The position numbers and the translations under genes were made by a program. 37,715 nt of DNA. Source: Planctomycetota bacterium (lineage in GTDB: Bacteria > Planctomycetota > UBA1135 > GCA-002686595). Shown here piece by piece: positions 1 through 8,421 of this stretch; position 1 is the first letter of the stretch, and the number at the start of each line of letters is the position of its first letter. The notes under the pieces were generated by a model. The model saw nothing but the letters and a program-made list of their open reading frames with translations, did not search any database and was not told the origin of the DNA. The stretch covers positions 1 through 37,715 of the forward strand of contig VGZE01000018.1 in the NCBI GenBank assembly GCA_016872755.1, in the 5' to 3' direction.

Positions 1-606
1 CTCGTCGACCGCGTGGTACTCGATCGCGATGCGCTCGTGCGAGCCGAGGCCGCGCGCACGCTGGTCGCGGCAAGCGAGCCCGACGTCGCGCTGCCGGTGC
101 TGCGCGCGCTCGGATCGAAGCACGAGGCCGTGCGCGCGAACGCGGCCGAGGCGCTCGGCATGTTCGGCGCGCTGGGGCTCGCGGGAGCGACGAACGCCGT
201 CGAGCCGCTCGTCGCCGCGCTGGGTCTGTCCGCGGGCATGTCCCCGGGCGCCGCGCCGCCCGCGGCGAGCGCCGGCGCGGGGATCCCGTCGAGCGGCTCG
301 CTGTACGTCGGCAAGCAGAGCGCGTACATCCGCGACTACGACGTGCAGATCGCGCAGGGTGCGTCGATCGCCGATCCGATCGTCGATGTGGTCCACGAGG
401 CGGTGCAGCTCGATGCCAAGGTGCTCGGCGTGACCGAGATGCGCGTGGGCGTCAGCGCGTCGACACAGGTCTGCCGCTCGCTCTCCAAGCTGACCGGACA
501 GCCGCTGGGCGATGATCCGGCGGCGTGGCTCGCGTGGTGGAGTGCGAACGGTGCGCAGTGGAAGGCCGCGCGCTCGGCTCACCAGCCCCCGCGCACCGGC
601 GCCTGA
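1..606 (+). CDS. HEAT-repeat protein, 5' end missing
   Basis: The reading frame is open from the first base, so the N terminus lies outside the window; 201 residues are visible. The first 70 or so residues form two to three alpha-helical HEAT-like repeats (for example VRAEAARTLVAASEPDVALP and AVRANAAEALGMFGAL). A low-complexity Ala/Pro/Gly/Ser linker follows, then a C-terminal part with YVGKQSAYIRDYDVQIAQG and a final Trp-rich stretch (AAWLAWWSANGAQW). HEAT repeats are protein-protein scaffolds; the C-terminal part resembles, from memory, segments of planctomycete HEAT proteins, but I cannot assign a function. It converges on the transporter gene at 631 with only 24 bp between the stops. Confidence 0.75.
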   Translation, partial: LVDRVVLDRDALVRAEAARTLVAASEPDVALPVLRALGSKHEAVRANAAEALGMFGALGLAGATNAVEPLVAALGLSAGMSPGAAPPAASAGAGIPSSGSLYVGKQSAYIRDYDVQIAQGASIADPIVDVVHEAVQLDAKVLGVTEMRVGVSASTQVCRSLSKLTGQPLGDDPAAWLAWWSANGAQWKAARSAHQPPRTGA

Positions 607-630
607 GCCGCCGGCGCTCGCCCGACCGGG

Positions 631-2430
631 CTAGGGCACGAGCGGGAAGAAGACCGGAATCAGCCCGACCGCGACCACGCCGACGAGCAGATCGAGCGGC
701 AGCCCGATGCGCACGAAGTCGCTGAAACGGTAGCCGCCCGGGCCGTACACCATCATGTGCGTCTGGTAGCCCAACGGCGTCGCGAAGCCGCAGCTCGCCG
801 CGAAACAGATGCACACCGCGAACGGCAGCATCGAGAGCCCCTGTGACTGGGCCGCGGCGTGGGCGAGCGGGAAGGCCAGCACGGCTGCCGCGTTGTTCGT
901 GACGAGTTCGGTCAGCACGAGCGTCAGCAGGTACACGCCGGCCAGCACGCCGATCGGCCCGAACGGCTCGGCGATGTGCAGCATCTGCTCGGCCAGTGCG
1001 GATGCGGCGCCGCTGGTCTGCAGCGCGCGCCCGATCACGAACGACGCGCCGATCGCGAGCAGCGTGCTCCAGTCGATCTCGCGCAGCGCGCTCTCGCGCG
1101 AGCAGCAGCCGAGGATCAGCATCAGTGCGGCGGCCGCCAGGGCTGCGAACAGCATCGTGACTCCGTACGGCTCGCCGAAGGAGGCCGCCAGCACCATCGC
1201 GATCAGGATCGCCGCCGCCATCAGCGCCTTGTCGTGCCGGCGCGGCGCCGAGTCGGGCACGCCGGACACGAGGTAGAAGTCGCGGCTGTTCTTGTGCTTG
1301 TCGACGAAGCTCGGGTGCGTTTCGAGGAGCAGGTTGTCGCCCGCGCGCAGCACGATGTCGCCGAGCTTGCCCTGCATGCGCTCGCCGTCCCTGTGCACGG
1401 CGATGACCACCGCGTCGTAGCGGTTGCGGAAGCGCCCTTCGCGGATCGTCTTGCCGACCACCGGGCAGGTGCCGGATGCGACGACCTCGACCAGGCGCCG
1501 CTCGTGGCGCGGCTCGTCGAGCTTGTAGACCTGGTTCGTCGCCGGCCGCAGCCCGCGGATCTTCTGCAGGTCGACGACCGACTCGACCACGCCGACGAAG
1601 ATCAAGCGGTCGTCGCCGCGCAGCCGCGTCTCGGGGCCGACCGCGACCAGCGCTTCACCGCCGCGCTCGATGCCCGACAGGAACAGCCCGGGCAGGTGCC
1701 GCAGCCCCGCCTCGGTGATCGTCTGCCCGTCGATCGCGCTGGCGGGCTCGACCATCATCTCGACCGTGTAGCGGCGCGGATCGTCGATCTGCGCGCCGCT
1801 GCCGCGTCGCTCGGGCAGCAGCCAGCGTGACGCCAGCACGACGAATGCGATGCCGAGCGCCGCGATCGGCAGACCGATCGGCGCCAAGGTGAACAGACCC
1901 AACGGCGGCTGCTGCGAGTCGATCATCAGGCCCTGCACGACCAGGTTCGTGCTCGTGCCGATCAGCGTGACGCAGCCGCCGAGCACGGCCGCGTAGGACA
2001 GCGGCAGGAACAGCTTCGACGGCGCGATGCCGATGCGCTTGCACCAGTCCTGCACGACGGGCATGAACATCACGACGACGGGCGTGTTGTTCAGGAACGC
2101 ACTCATGCCCGCGACCGGCAGCATCATGCGCAGCTGCGCGCTGGTCACGCCCTTGGGATGGCCGAGCGCGCGCTGCACCAGCCAGGCCATGCCGCCGGTC
2201 TCCGACAGGCCCGCGGACACGACGAACAGCACGCCGACGCTGACCAGCGCCTCGTTGCCGAAGGCGCGCGCGAAGTCAACGCCATCGGGCAGCGCCTTCG
2301 AGAAGAAGCCGAGCACGACCAGCGCGACCGCCGCGCCGAGCAGCGCGAGGTCCGCGGGCAGCCAGTTGCGCACGAGCGCGACCAGCATCACCAACACGAT
2401 CGCCAGCGTGACCCAGGCTTCCCAACTCAT
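631..2430 (-). CDS. SLC13-type anion permease with two RCK_C domains
   Basis: This is a 599-residue integral membrane protein of the ArsB/CitT/SLC13 superfamily. Hydrophobic helices fill residues 1-200 and 400-599; between them lie two soluble TrkA-C/RCK_C-like segments (about 215-290 and 310-385), with the typical GDRLIFVG and GDNLLLE endings. Paired helical-reentrant motifs are visible as AFLNNTPVVVMFMPV and LTELVTNNAAAVLAFPLA, corresponding to the duplicated Asn/Thr substrate and Na+ sites. Proteins of this architecture are usually annotated as sodium:sulfate or dicarboxylate symporters; the substrate cannot be read here. RCK_C domains elsewhere bind ligands or nucleotides, so regulation by a cytosolic ligand is plausible. 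It is the last gene of a leftward run, 85 bp after the aldehyde dehydrogenase. Confidence 0.9.
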   Translation of the reverse strand: MSWEAWVTLAIVLVMLVALVRNWLPADLALLGAAVALVVLGFFSKALPDGVDFARAFGNEALVSVGVLFVVSAGLSETGGMAWLVQRALGHPKGVTSAQLRMMLPVAGMSAFLNNTPVVVMFMPVVQDWCKRIGIAPSKLFLPLSYAAVLGGCVTLIGTSTNLVVQGLMIDSQQPPLGLFTLAPIGLPIAALGIAFVVLASRWLLPERRGSGAQIDDPRRYTVEMMVEPASAIDGQTITEAGLRHLPGLFLSGIERGGEALVAVGPETRLRGDDRLIFVGVVESVVDLQKIRGLRPATNQVYKLDEPRHERRLVEVVASGTCPVVGKTIREGRFRNRYDAVVIAVHRDGERMQGKLGDIVLRAGDNLLLETHPSFVDKHKNSRDFYLVSGVPDSAPRRHDKALMAAAILIAMVLAASFGEPYGVTMLFAALAAAALMLILGCCSRESALREIDWSTLLAIGASFVIGRALQTSGAASALAEQMLHIAEPFGPIGVLAGVYLLTLVLTELVTNNAAAVLAFPLAHAAAQSQGLSMLPFAVCICFAASCGFATPLGYQTHMMVYGPGGYRFSDFVRIGLPLDLLVGVVAVGLIPVFFPLVP

Positions 2431-2515
2431 CGCGGCGACTCCGTCACACAGCGACTATCGGATCGCGTGTCGCGGAACTGGACCGCGAGGGTGGGTCGGG
2501 GAATGCGTCATCCGT

Positions 2516-4081
2516 TCAGGCCGGCGCGGTCGCGCCCTCCGATACCTTCGCGCCGAAGGTCCCGGCGACGAAGCCCTGGAAACCCTGGATCGCGCAGCGA
2601 TTCAGGTACAGCGACAGGCCGCGCAGCCCGCCCAGCTCCTCGCCGCCGCCGGCGCGGCCGGGACCGCCGTGGTTGGTGTGCGGCAGGACGAGCCCCGGCG
2701 CAGTGGCATGACCGGCCAGCTTGTCGGACATCGTCCAGACGCGACCGAGCCACGGCGCGACACCCTCCACGACCGCGCCGAGCCAGCGCGGGTCGTTCGA
2801 GTACACGCTCGACACCAGACCGCCACCGCCGCGATTGCACAGCGCGGCGGCCGCCTCGGGCGCGCCGTCGTACGGCAGGATGCTGGCGCAGGGGCCGAAG
2901 ACCTCGTGCTCGTGGAAGACCTTGGCATTCGCGTCGACCGCGACGAGCAGCGTCGGACGCACGAAGTAGCCGCGCGAGCCGATCGGCTCGACGCCGCCGC
3001 AGGCCGCGCGCGCGTAGTGCTGCAGGCGCTCGATGCCCGCGCGCACATCGCGCAGCGCCTCGGCGCTGGCGAGCGGACCGACATTCGTCTTCGCGTCGGC
3101 GGGGTCGCCGACCACCAACCGACCCAGCGCGGCGGACAACTCGGCCACGACCTCGTCGACGCGAGCCTTGGGCACCAGCACGCGGCGCGTGGCCGTGCAC
3201 TTCTGCCCGGCCTTCTGTTGGATGTCGAGCGCGACGTTCGCGAGGAAGGCGCCGTAGGTCTCGCTCCCGGATTCGACGTCGGCAGCGAGCACGGCCGCGT
3301 TGAGCGAATCGGCCTCGATATTGACCCGCGTGTTGTGGCGCACGAGCGCCGGGTGCCCGCGCAGCCTCGCCCCCGTCGCGCTGGAGCCGGTGAACGCGAG
3401 CGCGTCCTGCGGCCCCATGTGGTCGAGCAGGTCGCCGGCGCTGCCGCACAGGAACTGGTAACTGCCCTCGGGCAACAACTTCGACTCGACCAGAACTTCT
3501 GCGATGCGCCAGGCCACCAACGCGCTCGGCGTGCCCGGCTTCTCCACCACCGGCATGCCGGCGAGCAGCGCGCAGGCCATCTTCTCGAGCATGCCCCAGG
3601 CGGGGAAATTGAACGCGTTGATGTGCACGGCGACGCCCGGGCGCGGCACGTGCACGTGCTGGCCCCAGTAGCGCGCGGTGCGACCGAGCTGGATGCCCGC
3701 GCCATCGGGCAGCACATTGCCCTCCGGCAGCGCCTTGGCGAGGCCCGCGTAATACGCGAGCGTGCCGGTCGCGCCGTCGATGTCGAACTTCGCGTCGCCA
3801 CGCGTGTTCCCGCCGTTGGCCACCGACAGTTCGATCAGCTCCTCGCGCTTGGCGTGCAGCGCCTGGGACAGCCCCAGCAACAGCTCGCCCCGACGCCGGA
3901 AGCCGAGCGCGCGCAGCGCCGGACCGCCCTGCTCGCGCGCGTGCCGCAGCACTGCCGCCATGTCGACGCCGCCGGTTCCGCACTGCGCCAGCGGCTCCTC
4001 CGTCGCGGGATTGTAGAGCAGCGTCGGAGCGCCGCTGCCGGTCTGCCAGCGGCCGAGCACGTACGAGGAAAGGGTCTGCAT
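2516..4081 (-). CDS. PaaZ/BoxD-type aldehyde dehydrogenase, no hydratase domain
   Basis: 521 residues, chosen from the ATG that begins MQTLSSYVLGRW because this matches the family N terminus; an in-frame extension of 11 residues is possible. It is the aldehyde dehydrogenase half of phenylacetate-pathway PaaZ: INAFNFPAWGMLEK (cofactor site), VNIEADS with the general base at Glu256, and GQKCTATRR with the catalytic Cys295. As I recall, E. coli PaaZ uses the same two residue numbers. PaaZ itself is about 680 residues, with a C-terminal MaoC hydratase that is absent here. The stand-alone form resembles BoxD, the dehydroadipyl-CoA semialdehyde dehydrogenase of aerobic benzoate degradation. No other paa or box gene is nearby, so the substrate is open. 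It begins 37 bp after the sulfatase-like gene. Confidence 0.88.
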   Translation of the reverse strand: MQTLSSYVLGRWQTGSGAPTLLYNPATEEPLAQCGTGGVDMAAVLRHAREQGGPALRALGFRRRGELLLGLSQALHAKREELIELSVANGGNTRGDAKFDIDGATGTLAYYAGLAKALPEGNVLPDGAGIQLGRTARYWGQHVHVPRPGVAVHINAFNFPAWGMLEKMACALLAGMPVVEKPGTPSALVAWRIAEVLVESKLLPEGSYQFLCGSAGDLLDHMGPQDALAFTGSSATGARLRGHPALVRHNTRVNIEADSLNAAVLAADVESGSETYGAFLANVALDIQQKAGQKCTATRRVLVPKARVDEVVAELSAALGRLVVGDPADAKTNVGPLASAEALRDVRAGIERLQHYARAACGGVEPIGSRGYFVRPTLLVAVDANAKVFHEHEVFGPCASILPYDGAPEAAAALCNRGGGGLVSSVYSNDPRWLGAVVEGVAPWLGRVWTMSDKLAGHATAPGLVLPHTNHGGPGRAGGGEELGGLRGLSLYLNRCAIQGFQGFVAGTFGAKVSEGATAPA

Positions 4082-4118
4082 GACGGTGGGAGAAGGGGCT
4101 TCTTGCGCGCGCAATCTA

Positions 4119-5483
4119 TCAATTCGCGGCAGTCAGCGCGGCGCGCAGCCGCTCGACGATCTCCGGATGTTCGGCCGCGACGTCGCGGCGCTCGAGCGGA
4201 TCGCGTTCGAGGTCGTAGAGCGCCAGCGCGGGCACCGGGTAGTCGCCCGCGCCTCCGGGATCGAGTCCGTCCGGATTCAGCACCAGCCGATGGCGGCCGT
4301 CGCAGGCCGTGCGGATCGCCGCGCGCCAGCCGCCGACGGCGGGGCGTTCCTGCCACGTGCTGCGGGGGCTCGAATCGGTGAGCGCGAGCAGCGATCGACC
4401 GACGCCGGAGGGACGCCCTTCGAGGCCGAACCACTCGAGCAGCGTCGGCGCGACGTCGCCGAGCTCGACCGGTGCATCCAGCACGCGTGCACCCGTCAGG
4501 CTGCCCGGATGACGCAGCAGCAACGGAACCCGCAGAGAGGAGCTCCACACCGAGCGATCGGCCACGAGCCAGCGATTGCGCTGGTACAGCTCCTGTCCGT
4601 GCGTGCCCGCGAACACGAGTACGCTGTCCCTCAGCAAGTCGTGCGGCTGCTGGTCGGAGTACTTGCCGGCCCACAACTGCAGGAACGAGCGCACCAGCCA
4701 GTTCACGCGCGCCAGCTCGCCGTCGTAGGCGGCGACCACGCGCTCCAGATCGAGCGCGCTTGGTTCCAGCTCGCGTTTCTGCACCGCCTCGATCCACGCG
4801 CTCGACCCGCTGGCCGGGCTCTGTGCGTCCGGATCGTCGAACAGCTTCGCGAAATCGACGCTGCCCAGCGGTGTCGGCTCCCACGGCGCGCGCGGGCCGA
4901 CGAAGTGCAGCCACACGAACAGCGGGCGCGGATCCGCGGGCCCTTGTTGCTTCAGCCAGGCCAGCGCCTGCTTCACGACCGCGTAATCGGGATCCGCTTC
5001 TCCCGCGGCCATCGCCTCGTAGTGCGCGAAACCCTGCGCGAGTCCCTTCGCAGCGTCGAGCCCGGGCGCCGCGACGAAGGCCGCGCTGCGGAATCCGGCG
5101 CGCGCGAAGCGCTCGGCCAGCGTGTCAGCCGATTCGGAGAGCGCGTCGTCCTCTCCGAGCACGCCCAGCGAAACGGGCGCGCGCCCCGTCATCAGGCTCG
5201 CCAGCGCCGGCAGGTCGGCCGCGCTCGGCGAGTACGCGTTCCACCACAGGACTCCCTGTTCGGCGAGGTCGTCGATCGACAGGTTCTCACCGCGCTCGCG
5301 CTGGTCGGGCGCGGTTTCGATGCGCGTGGTCGTGCGCGGGTACAGGTACGCCGACAGGTGGTCGGCGCGTGCGCCCGCGCAGGTCAACAGCAGCACGTGC
5401 CGCGGCGGCGTTCCCGGGCGATCGCGCTCGCCAGAACAGCAGGCGAGCACGCACACGAGCAGCGACAGCACGCGCATTCTCAT
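4119..5483 (-). CDS. Sulfatase-fold lipoprotein lacking catalytic residues
   Basis: 454 residues with a lipoprotein-like start (MRMRVLSLLVCVLACCSG; Cys15 or Cys16 would be lipidated). The alkaline phosphatase/sulfatase fold is clear from RADHLSAYLYPRTTT, LASLMTGRAPVSLGV, AAYDGELARVNWLV and SLRVPLLLRHPG. Active-site positions are nearly all replaced. The first metal Asp of the usual DTLRAD block is Ala36. The C/S-x-P-x-R nucleophile motif reads DLPAL (residues 90-94), with neither Cys nor Ser, nor the Arg. The usual DPH.PY block reads GPRAPW. SDHGE reads GTHGQ (293-297). It is therefore probably a pseudoenzyme on the membrane or cell surface. It sits 20 bp downstream of an SLC13 transporter gene, and a TAGGCT hexamer lies 9 nt before the ATG. 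Confidence 0.85.
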   Translation of the reverse strand: MRMRVLSLLVCVLACCSGERDRPGTPPRHVLLLTCAGARADHLSAYLYPRTTTRIETAPDQRERGENLSIDDLAEQGVLWWNAYSPSAADLPALASLMTGRAPVSLGVLGEDDALSESADTLAERFARAGFRSAAFVAAPGLDAAKGLAQGFAHYEAMAAGEADPDYAVVKQALAWLKQQGPADPRPLFVWLHFVGPRAPWEPTPLGSVDFAKLFDDPDAQSPASGSSAWIEAVQKRELEPSALDLERVVAAYDGELARVNWLVRSFLQLWAGKYSDQQPHDLLRDSVLVFAGTHGQELYQRNRWLVADRSVWSSSLRVPLLLRHPGSLTGARVLDAPVELGDVAPTLLEWFGLEGRPSGVGRSLLALTDSSPRSTWQERPAVGGWRAAIRTACDGRHRLVLNPDGLDPGGAGDYPVPALALYDLERDPLERRDVAAEHPEIVERLRAALTAAN

Positions 5484-5492
5484 CGGAACAGG

Positions 5493-5498
5493 AGCCTA
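5493..5498 (-). promoter_or_regulatory. TAGGCT hexamer before the sulfatase-like gene
   Basis: On the minus strand TAGGCT lies 9 nt before the ATG at 5483, inside the 20-bp gap after the SLC13 transporter gene, with no Shine-Dalgarno sequence. It would allow the sulfatase-fold gene to be transcribed on its own as a leaderless mRNA. Confidence 0.33.
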
Positions 5499-5503
5499 CC
5501 CGC

Positions 5504-7027
5504 TCAGCGCGCGTGAGCCCAGGCCGGCAGCGCATCCTGGATCCCCCACAACGGTCGCAGCCAGAAGTGGAACACGAGCGTGATCAGCGCGATCAGCAGG
5601 AGGTCCATCATGGCCCCGTGGCGCGCCATCACCGGCGCCGGAACCATGCGCGTCGCGTACGCGAGCGCGTTGGGCGGCGTGCCGACCGGCAGCATGAAGC
5701 CGACCGATGCCGCCAGCGTCGCCGGCAGCAGCACGACCAGCGGGTTCAGACCCGCCGCTTCGGCGGCGCTGGCCAGGACCGGCAAGAGCACCTGCGCGGT
5801 CGCGGTGTTCGACGCGATCTCGGAGAACAGCGCGATGCACGCGACCACGCCGAGCACGACCTGCCAGCTCGGACGGCCCTCGATCCAACCGGCCAAACCG
5901 CGTCCGATCAGCTCGTCGAGCCCGCTCGCGCGCACGCCGGCCGCCAGGCAGAATCCGCCGCCGATCAACAGCAGCACGTCCCAGGGCATGCGCTCGGTGA
6001 TGCGCCAGTCCAGCAGCCGTCCGCCGCCTTCGCCGGGCAACAGGAAGCCGAGCGCGGCCAGGCACAGCGCGACCGTCGCATCGGTGACGCGCCCCTCCGC
6101 GCCGAACCACCGCTGCCAGCCGGGAATCCGCAGGGCGCCGAGATCGAGATCGGCGCGCGTGATCCAGGCCAGCGCAGCGGTGGCGAACAACAGGGCCATC
6201 GTGCGTTGCGCGCGCGTCCACGGACCCAGGACCGCGCGCTCGCGCAGGATCTCGTCGGCGCCGGCGCGCCCGGCGGCGCCGGCGGCATCGGTCGCGGCGC
6301 TGCGCCCGAGCTTGCGCGACAACAGCCACCAAGCCAACGGGATCCACAACAAGAGTACCGGCGCCCAGCCCAGCATCCATGCGCCGAACGCGATCTCCGG
6401 TGCCGCCTCGTAGCGCGTGCGGAGCTGACCGATCAAGACCTGATTCGGTGCGGTGCCGACCGGCGTGCCCATGCCGCCGACCGAAACGCCGTAGGCGATC
6501 GCCAGCAACAGCGCGCGCGCCAGCGGCGTGGACCCGTCGCCGCCCACGGCGCGCGCGACGGCCAGCCCGATCGGGATCAGCATCAGCGCCGCCGCCGTAT
6601 TGTTGAGCCACAGCGACAAGAACACGCCGGCCATCAAGAAGCCGAGCACGAGTCGCCGCGGCGCTCCGCCGACGCGCGCGAGGATCGCGAGCGCCATGCG
6701 CCGGTGCAGGTCCCAGCGCTCCAGGCCGAGCGCGATCAGCATTGCGCCGAGAAACAGCATCACGACGTCGTCGAAGTAGTGCGGCGCGGCCTGCTTGGCG
6801 CCGAGCACGCCGAGCAGCGGGAACAGCGCAGCCGGAAGCAGCGAAGCAAGACCGATCGGCACCGCCTCGGTCACCCACCATGTCGCCGTCAGCACGGTCA
6901 CCGCCGCGGCGCTGCGTTGCTCGCGCGTCAGCGCGTCGCCGGGCCACAGCAGCACCAGCAGGAACAGCGCGGGCCCGAGCCAGCGGCCGACCTTCGCGAC
7001 GCGCGAGCCCGCGGTGACTTCGTTCAC
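5504..7027 (-). CDS. SLC13/DASS family sodium:anion symporter
   Basis: 507 residues from a GTG start that overlaps the cutA stop as GTGA; frames upstream of this GTG only read through cutA. The protein is a polytopic DASS (SLC13) transporter: TATWWVTEAVPIGLASLLPA is the family's early signature, and the two substrate/Na+ motifs appear as SLWLNNTAAALMLIP and SEIASNTATAQVLLPVL. GMGTPVGTAPNQVL and GFMLPVGTPPNALAYATRMV are the repeated Thr-Pro-Pro-like loops. Members import di- and tricarboxylates or sulfate with sodium. It differs from the transporter at 631-2430 in having no RCK_C domains. Overlap with cutA implies translational coupling; the sulfatase-fold gene follows after 20 bp. Confidence 0.92.
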   Translation of the reverse strand: MNEVTAGSRVAKVGRWLGPALFLLVLLWPGDALTREQRSAAAVTVLTATWWVTEAVPIGLASLLPAALFPLLGVLGAKQAAPHYFDDVVMLFLGAMLIALGLERWDLHRRMALAILARVGGAPRRLVLGFLMAGVFLSLWLNNTAAALMLIPIGLAVARAVGGDGSTPLARALLLAIAYGVSVGGMGTPVGTAPNQVLIGQLRTRYEAAPEIAFGAWMLGWAPVLLLWIPLAWWLLSRKLGRSAATDAAGAAGRAGADEILRERAVLGPWTRAQRTMALLFATAALAWITRADLDLGALRIPGWQRWFGAEGRVTDATVALCLAALGFLLPGEGGGRLLDWRITERMPWDVLLLIGGGFCLAAGVRASGLDELIGRGLAGWIEGRPSWQVVLGVVACIALFSEIASNTATAQVLLPVLASAAEAAGLNPLVVLLPATLAASVGFMLPVGTPPNALAYATRMVPAPVMARHGAMMDLLLIALITLVFHFWLRPLWGIQDALPAWAHAR

Positions 7028-7353
7028 TCCGCGCCACCTGTTTCGGCCGCGATCCAAGCCGCGTAGCGCGGATCGACCTGCGCGGCGTCGAGCACCACGA
7101 ACTCCCACACCTCGTACGGATGCACGCGCGCGACGGCCTGGCGGCAGTTTTCGACGCGCGCACGCGTCGTCTTCACGACCAGCAGCACCTCGCGCGCCTC
7201 CTCGACCGCTCCCTTCCAGCGGTAGATGCTGGCGAGCCCGGGCACGAGGTTCACGCAGGCCGCGTGCCCGGGCTCGACCAGGGCCCGCGCCAACGCGCGC
7301 GCGACGGGCTCGTCGGGCGCGGTCACGAGAATCACTGCGATCGCCTCGTCCAT
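7024..7353 (-). CDS. cutA: CutA divalent-ion tolerance family protein
   Basis: 109 residues, the normal CutA length. The family core is easily seen: AVILVTAPDEPVARALARAL, HAACVNLVPGLASIYRWKGAVEE, EVLLVVKTT and HPYEVWEFVVLDA. CutA forms a trimer with a ferredoxin-like fold; it was named for copper tolerance in E. coli, but its molecular role is still unsettled and it looks like a PII-type signalling protein. The ATG start is clear. Its stop codon overlaps the GTG of the downstream SLC13 transporter by 4 bp, so the two are probably one transcript. It is divergent from proline dehydrogenase, with about 65 bp between the start codons. Confidence 0.93.
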   Translation of the reverse strand: MDEAIAVILVTAPDEPVARALARALVEPGHAACVNLVPGLASIYRWKGAVEEAREVLLVVKTTRARVENCRQAVARVHPYEVWEFVVLDAAQVDPRYAAWIAAETGGAE

Positions 7354-7402
7354 GGATCGGCGAGGATCGCGCCTGGGGCTCGGCTCGACAAGCCCGTGCG
7401 CC

Positions 7403-7408
7403 TAGAAT
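7403..7408 (+). promoter_or_regulatory. TAGAAT hexamer before proline dehydrogenase
   Basis: TAGAAT lies 10 nt before the ATG at 7419. The position fits a -10 element of a leaderless or near-leaderless mRNA, and no Shine-Dalgarno sequence is present in between. No good -35 box is visible. The alternative ATG at 7407 overlaps the hexamer, which favours 7419 as the start. Confidence 0.4.
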
Positions 7409-7418
7409 GTCGTCCCCC

Positions 7419-8318
7419 ATGGGCCTGTTCGAGCGCGCCGTCCTGTCCACCCTGCCCTATGTCCCGACGCCGCTGATGCGCCGGCTGGCCTCGCGCTACA
7501 TCGCCGGCGAGCGGCTCGAAGACGCGCTGGCGCGCATCGCCGCGCTGCAGGCGGCCGGGCACGCCTCGATCATCGACGTGCTGGGCGAGGACGTGCGCGA
7601 CGAGGCGCACTGCCGCGAGGTCGTGGATGCGTACAAGCGCTGCGCCGAGGCCGTGTCCGAGCGCCGCCTCGACTGCTACGTGTCGGTCAAGCCGACGCAC
7701 GTCGGGCTCAAGCTGTCCGAGGAGCTGTGCTACTCGCTCTACTCCGAGCTCGCCGAGCACTGCCGCGCGCGCGGCCTCTTCCTGCGCGTCGAGATGGAGG
7801 ACGCGCCGACCACCGACGGCACGCTGCGCGTGTTCGAGCGGCTGCGCCCAAGCTTCGCGAACGTCGGCATCGTGCTGCAGTCGCGGCTCTTCCGCACGCC
7901 CGACGACATTCGCAAGCTGGCACCGGGCCCGCTGCACGTGCGCATGGTCAAGGGGATCTACCTCGAGCCCGCCGCGATCGCGCACACCGAGCCGCAGCCG
8001 ATCCGCGATGCATACGTCGAATGCACGCGGCTGCTGATCGAGCGCAAGGCCTGCGTGTCCTTCGCGACGCACGACGAGCAGCTCGCCGACCGGTTGATCC
8101 CGCTCGCCGAAGGCTCGGGACAGCCGCGCGAGGCCTTCGAGTTCCAGGTGCTGCTCGGCGTGCGCGAGCCGCTGTGGAGCACGTGGAAGGCGCGCGGCCA
8201 GCGCGTGCGCGTCTACGTTCCCTTCGGCCCGGAGTGGCGGCCGTACAGCCTGCGCCGCATGCGCAAGAATCCGCAGATCCTCAAGCACGTGATGAAGGCG
8301 GCGCTGACGGGCGGTTGA
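7419..8318 (+). CDS. Proline dehydrogenase (monofunctional PRODH)
   Basis: 299 residues, the length of stand-alone bacterial proline dehydrogenases. It oxidises L-proline to pyrroline-5-carboxylate with FAD. The barrel motifs are present: YVSVKPTHVGL (strand with catalytic Lys), LRVEMEDAPTTDGTL (DxE family motif), VGIVLQSRLFRTPDDI, VRMVKGIYLEPAAI, SFATHD, FEFQVLLGVRE and the C-terminal RVYVPFGPEWRPYSLRRMRKNP, whose Arg pair binds the proline carboxylate. The start is taken at the second of two nearby ATGs (7407 or 7419). No pyrroline-5-carboxylate dehydrogenase of the usual type lies nearby; the aldehyde dehydrogenase at 2516-4081 belongs to the PaaZ class, so the second step must be elsewhere. 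Confidence 0.95.
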   Translation: MGLFERAVLSTLPYVPTPLMRRLASRYIAGERLEDALARIAALQAAGHASIIDVLGEDVRDEAHCREVVDAYKRCAEAVSERRLDCYVSVKPTHVGLKLSEELCYSLYSELAEHCRARGLFLRVEMEDAPTTDGTLRVFERLRPSFANVGIVLQSRLFRTPDDIRKLAPGPLHVRMVKGIYLEPAAIAHTEPQPIRDAYVECTRLLIERKACVSFATHDEQLADRLIPLAEGSGQPREAFEFQVLLGVREPLWSTWKARGQRVRVYVPFGPEWRPYSLRRMRKNPQILKHVMKAALTGG

Positions 8319-8349
8319 ACACGACCGACTCACCTGGCGGCGCGCAGTG

Positions 8350-8386
8350 ACCTGCGCCAGATTCGATCACCTGCGCCAGATTCGAT
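8350..8386. repeat. Short tandem direct repeat
   Basis: The 18-base string ACCTGCGCCAGATTCGAT occurs twice in a row, at 8350-8367 and 8369-8386, with a period of 19. It lies in the 103-bp space between the convergent proline dehydrogenase and SGNH hydrolase genes. It may be a recent slippage duplication; no function is visible. Confidence 0.8.
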
Positions 8387-8421
8387 ACAGCGGCGCATTA
8401 CGAGCGGCGCCGACCAGCGCG

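Noticed and set aside
2027-4381. Long rightward open frame of 784 codons antisense to the permease and aldehyde dehydrogenase genes
   Set aside because: It is Arg/Ala/Gln-rich with no domain, and the opposite strand carries clear enzymes with intact motifs. High GC leaves antisense frames open.
4472-7066. Rightward open frame of 864 codons across the sulfatase-like and SLC13 genes
   Set aside because: Low-complexity Arg/Gln/His composition, antisense to two recognisable genes.
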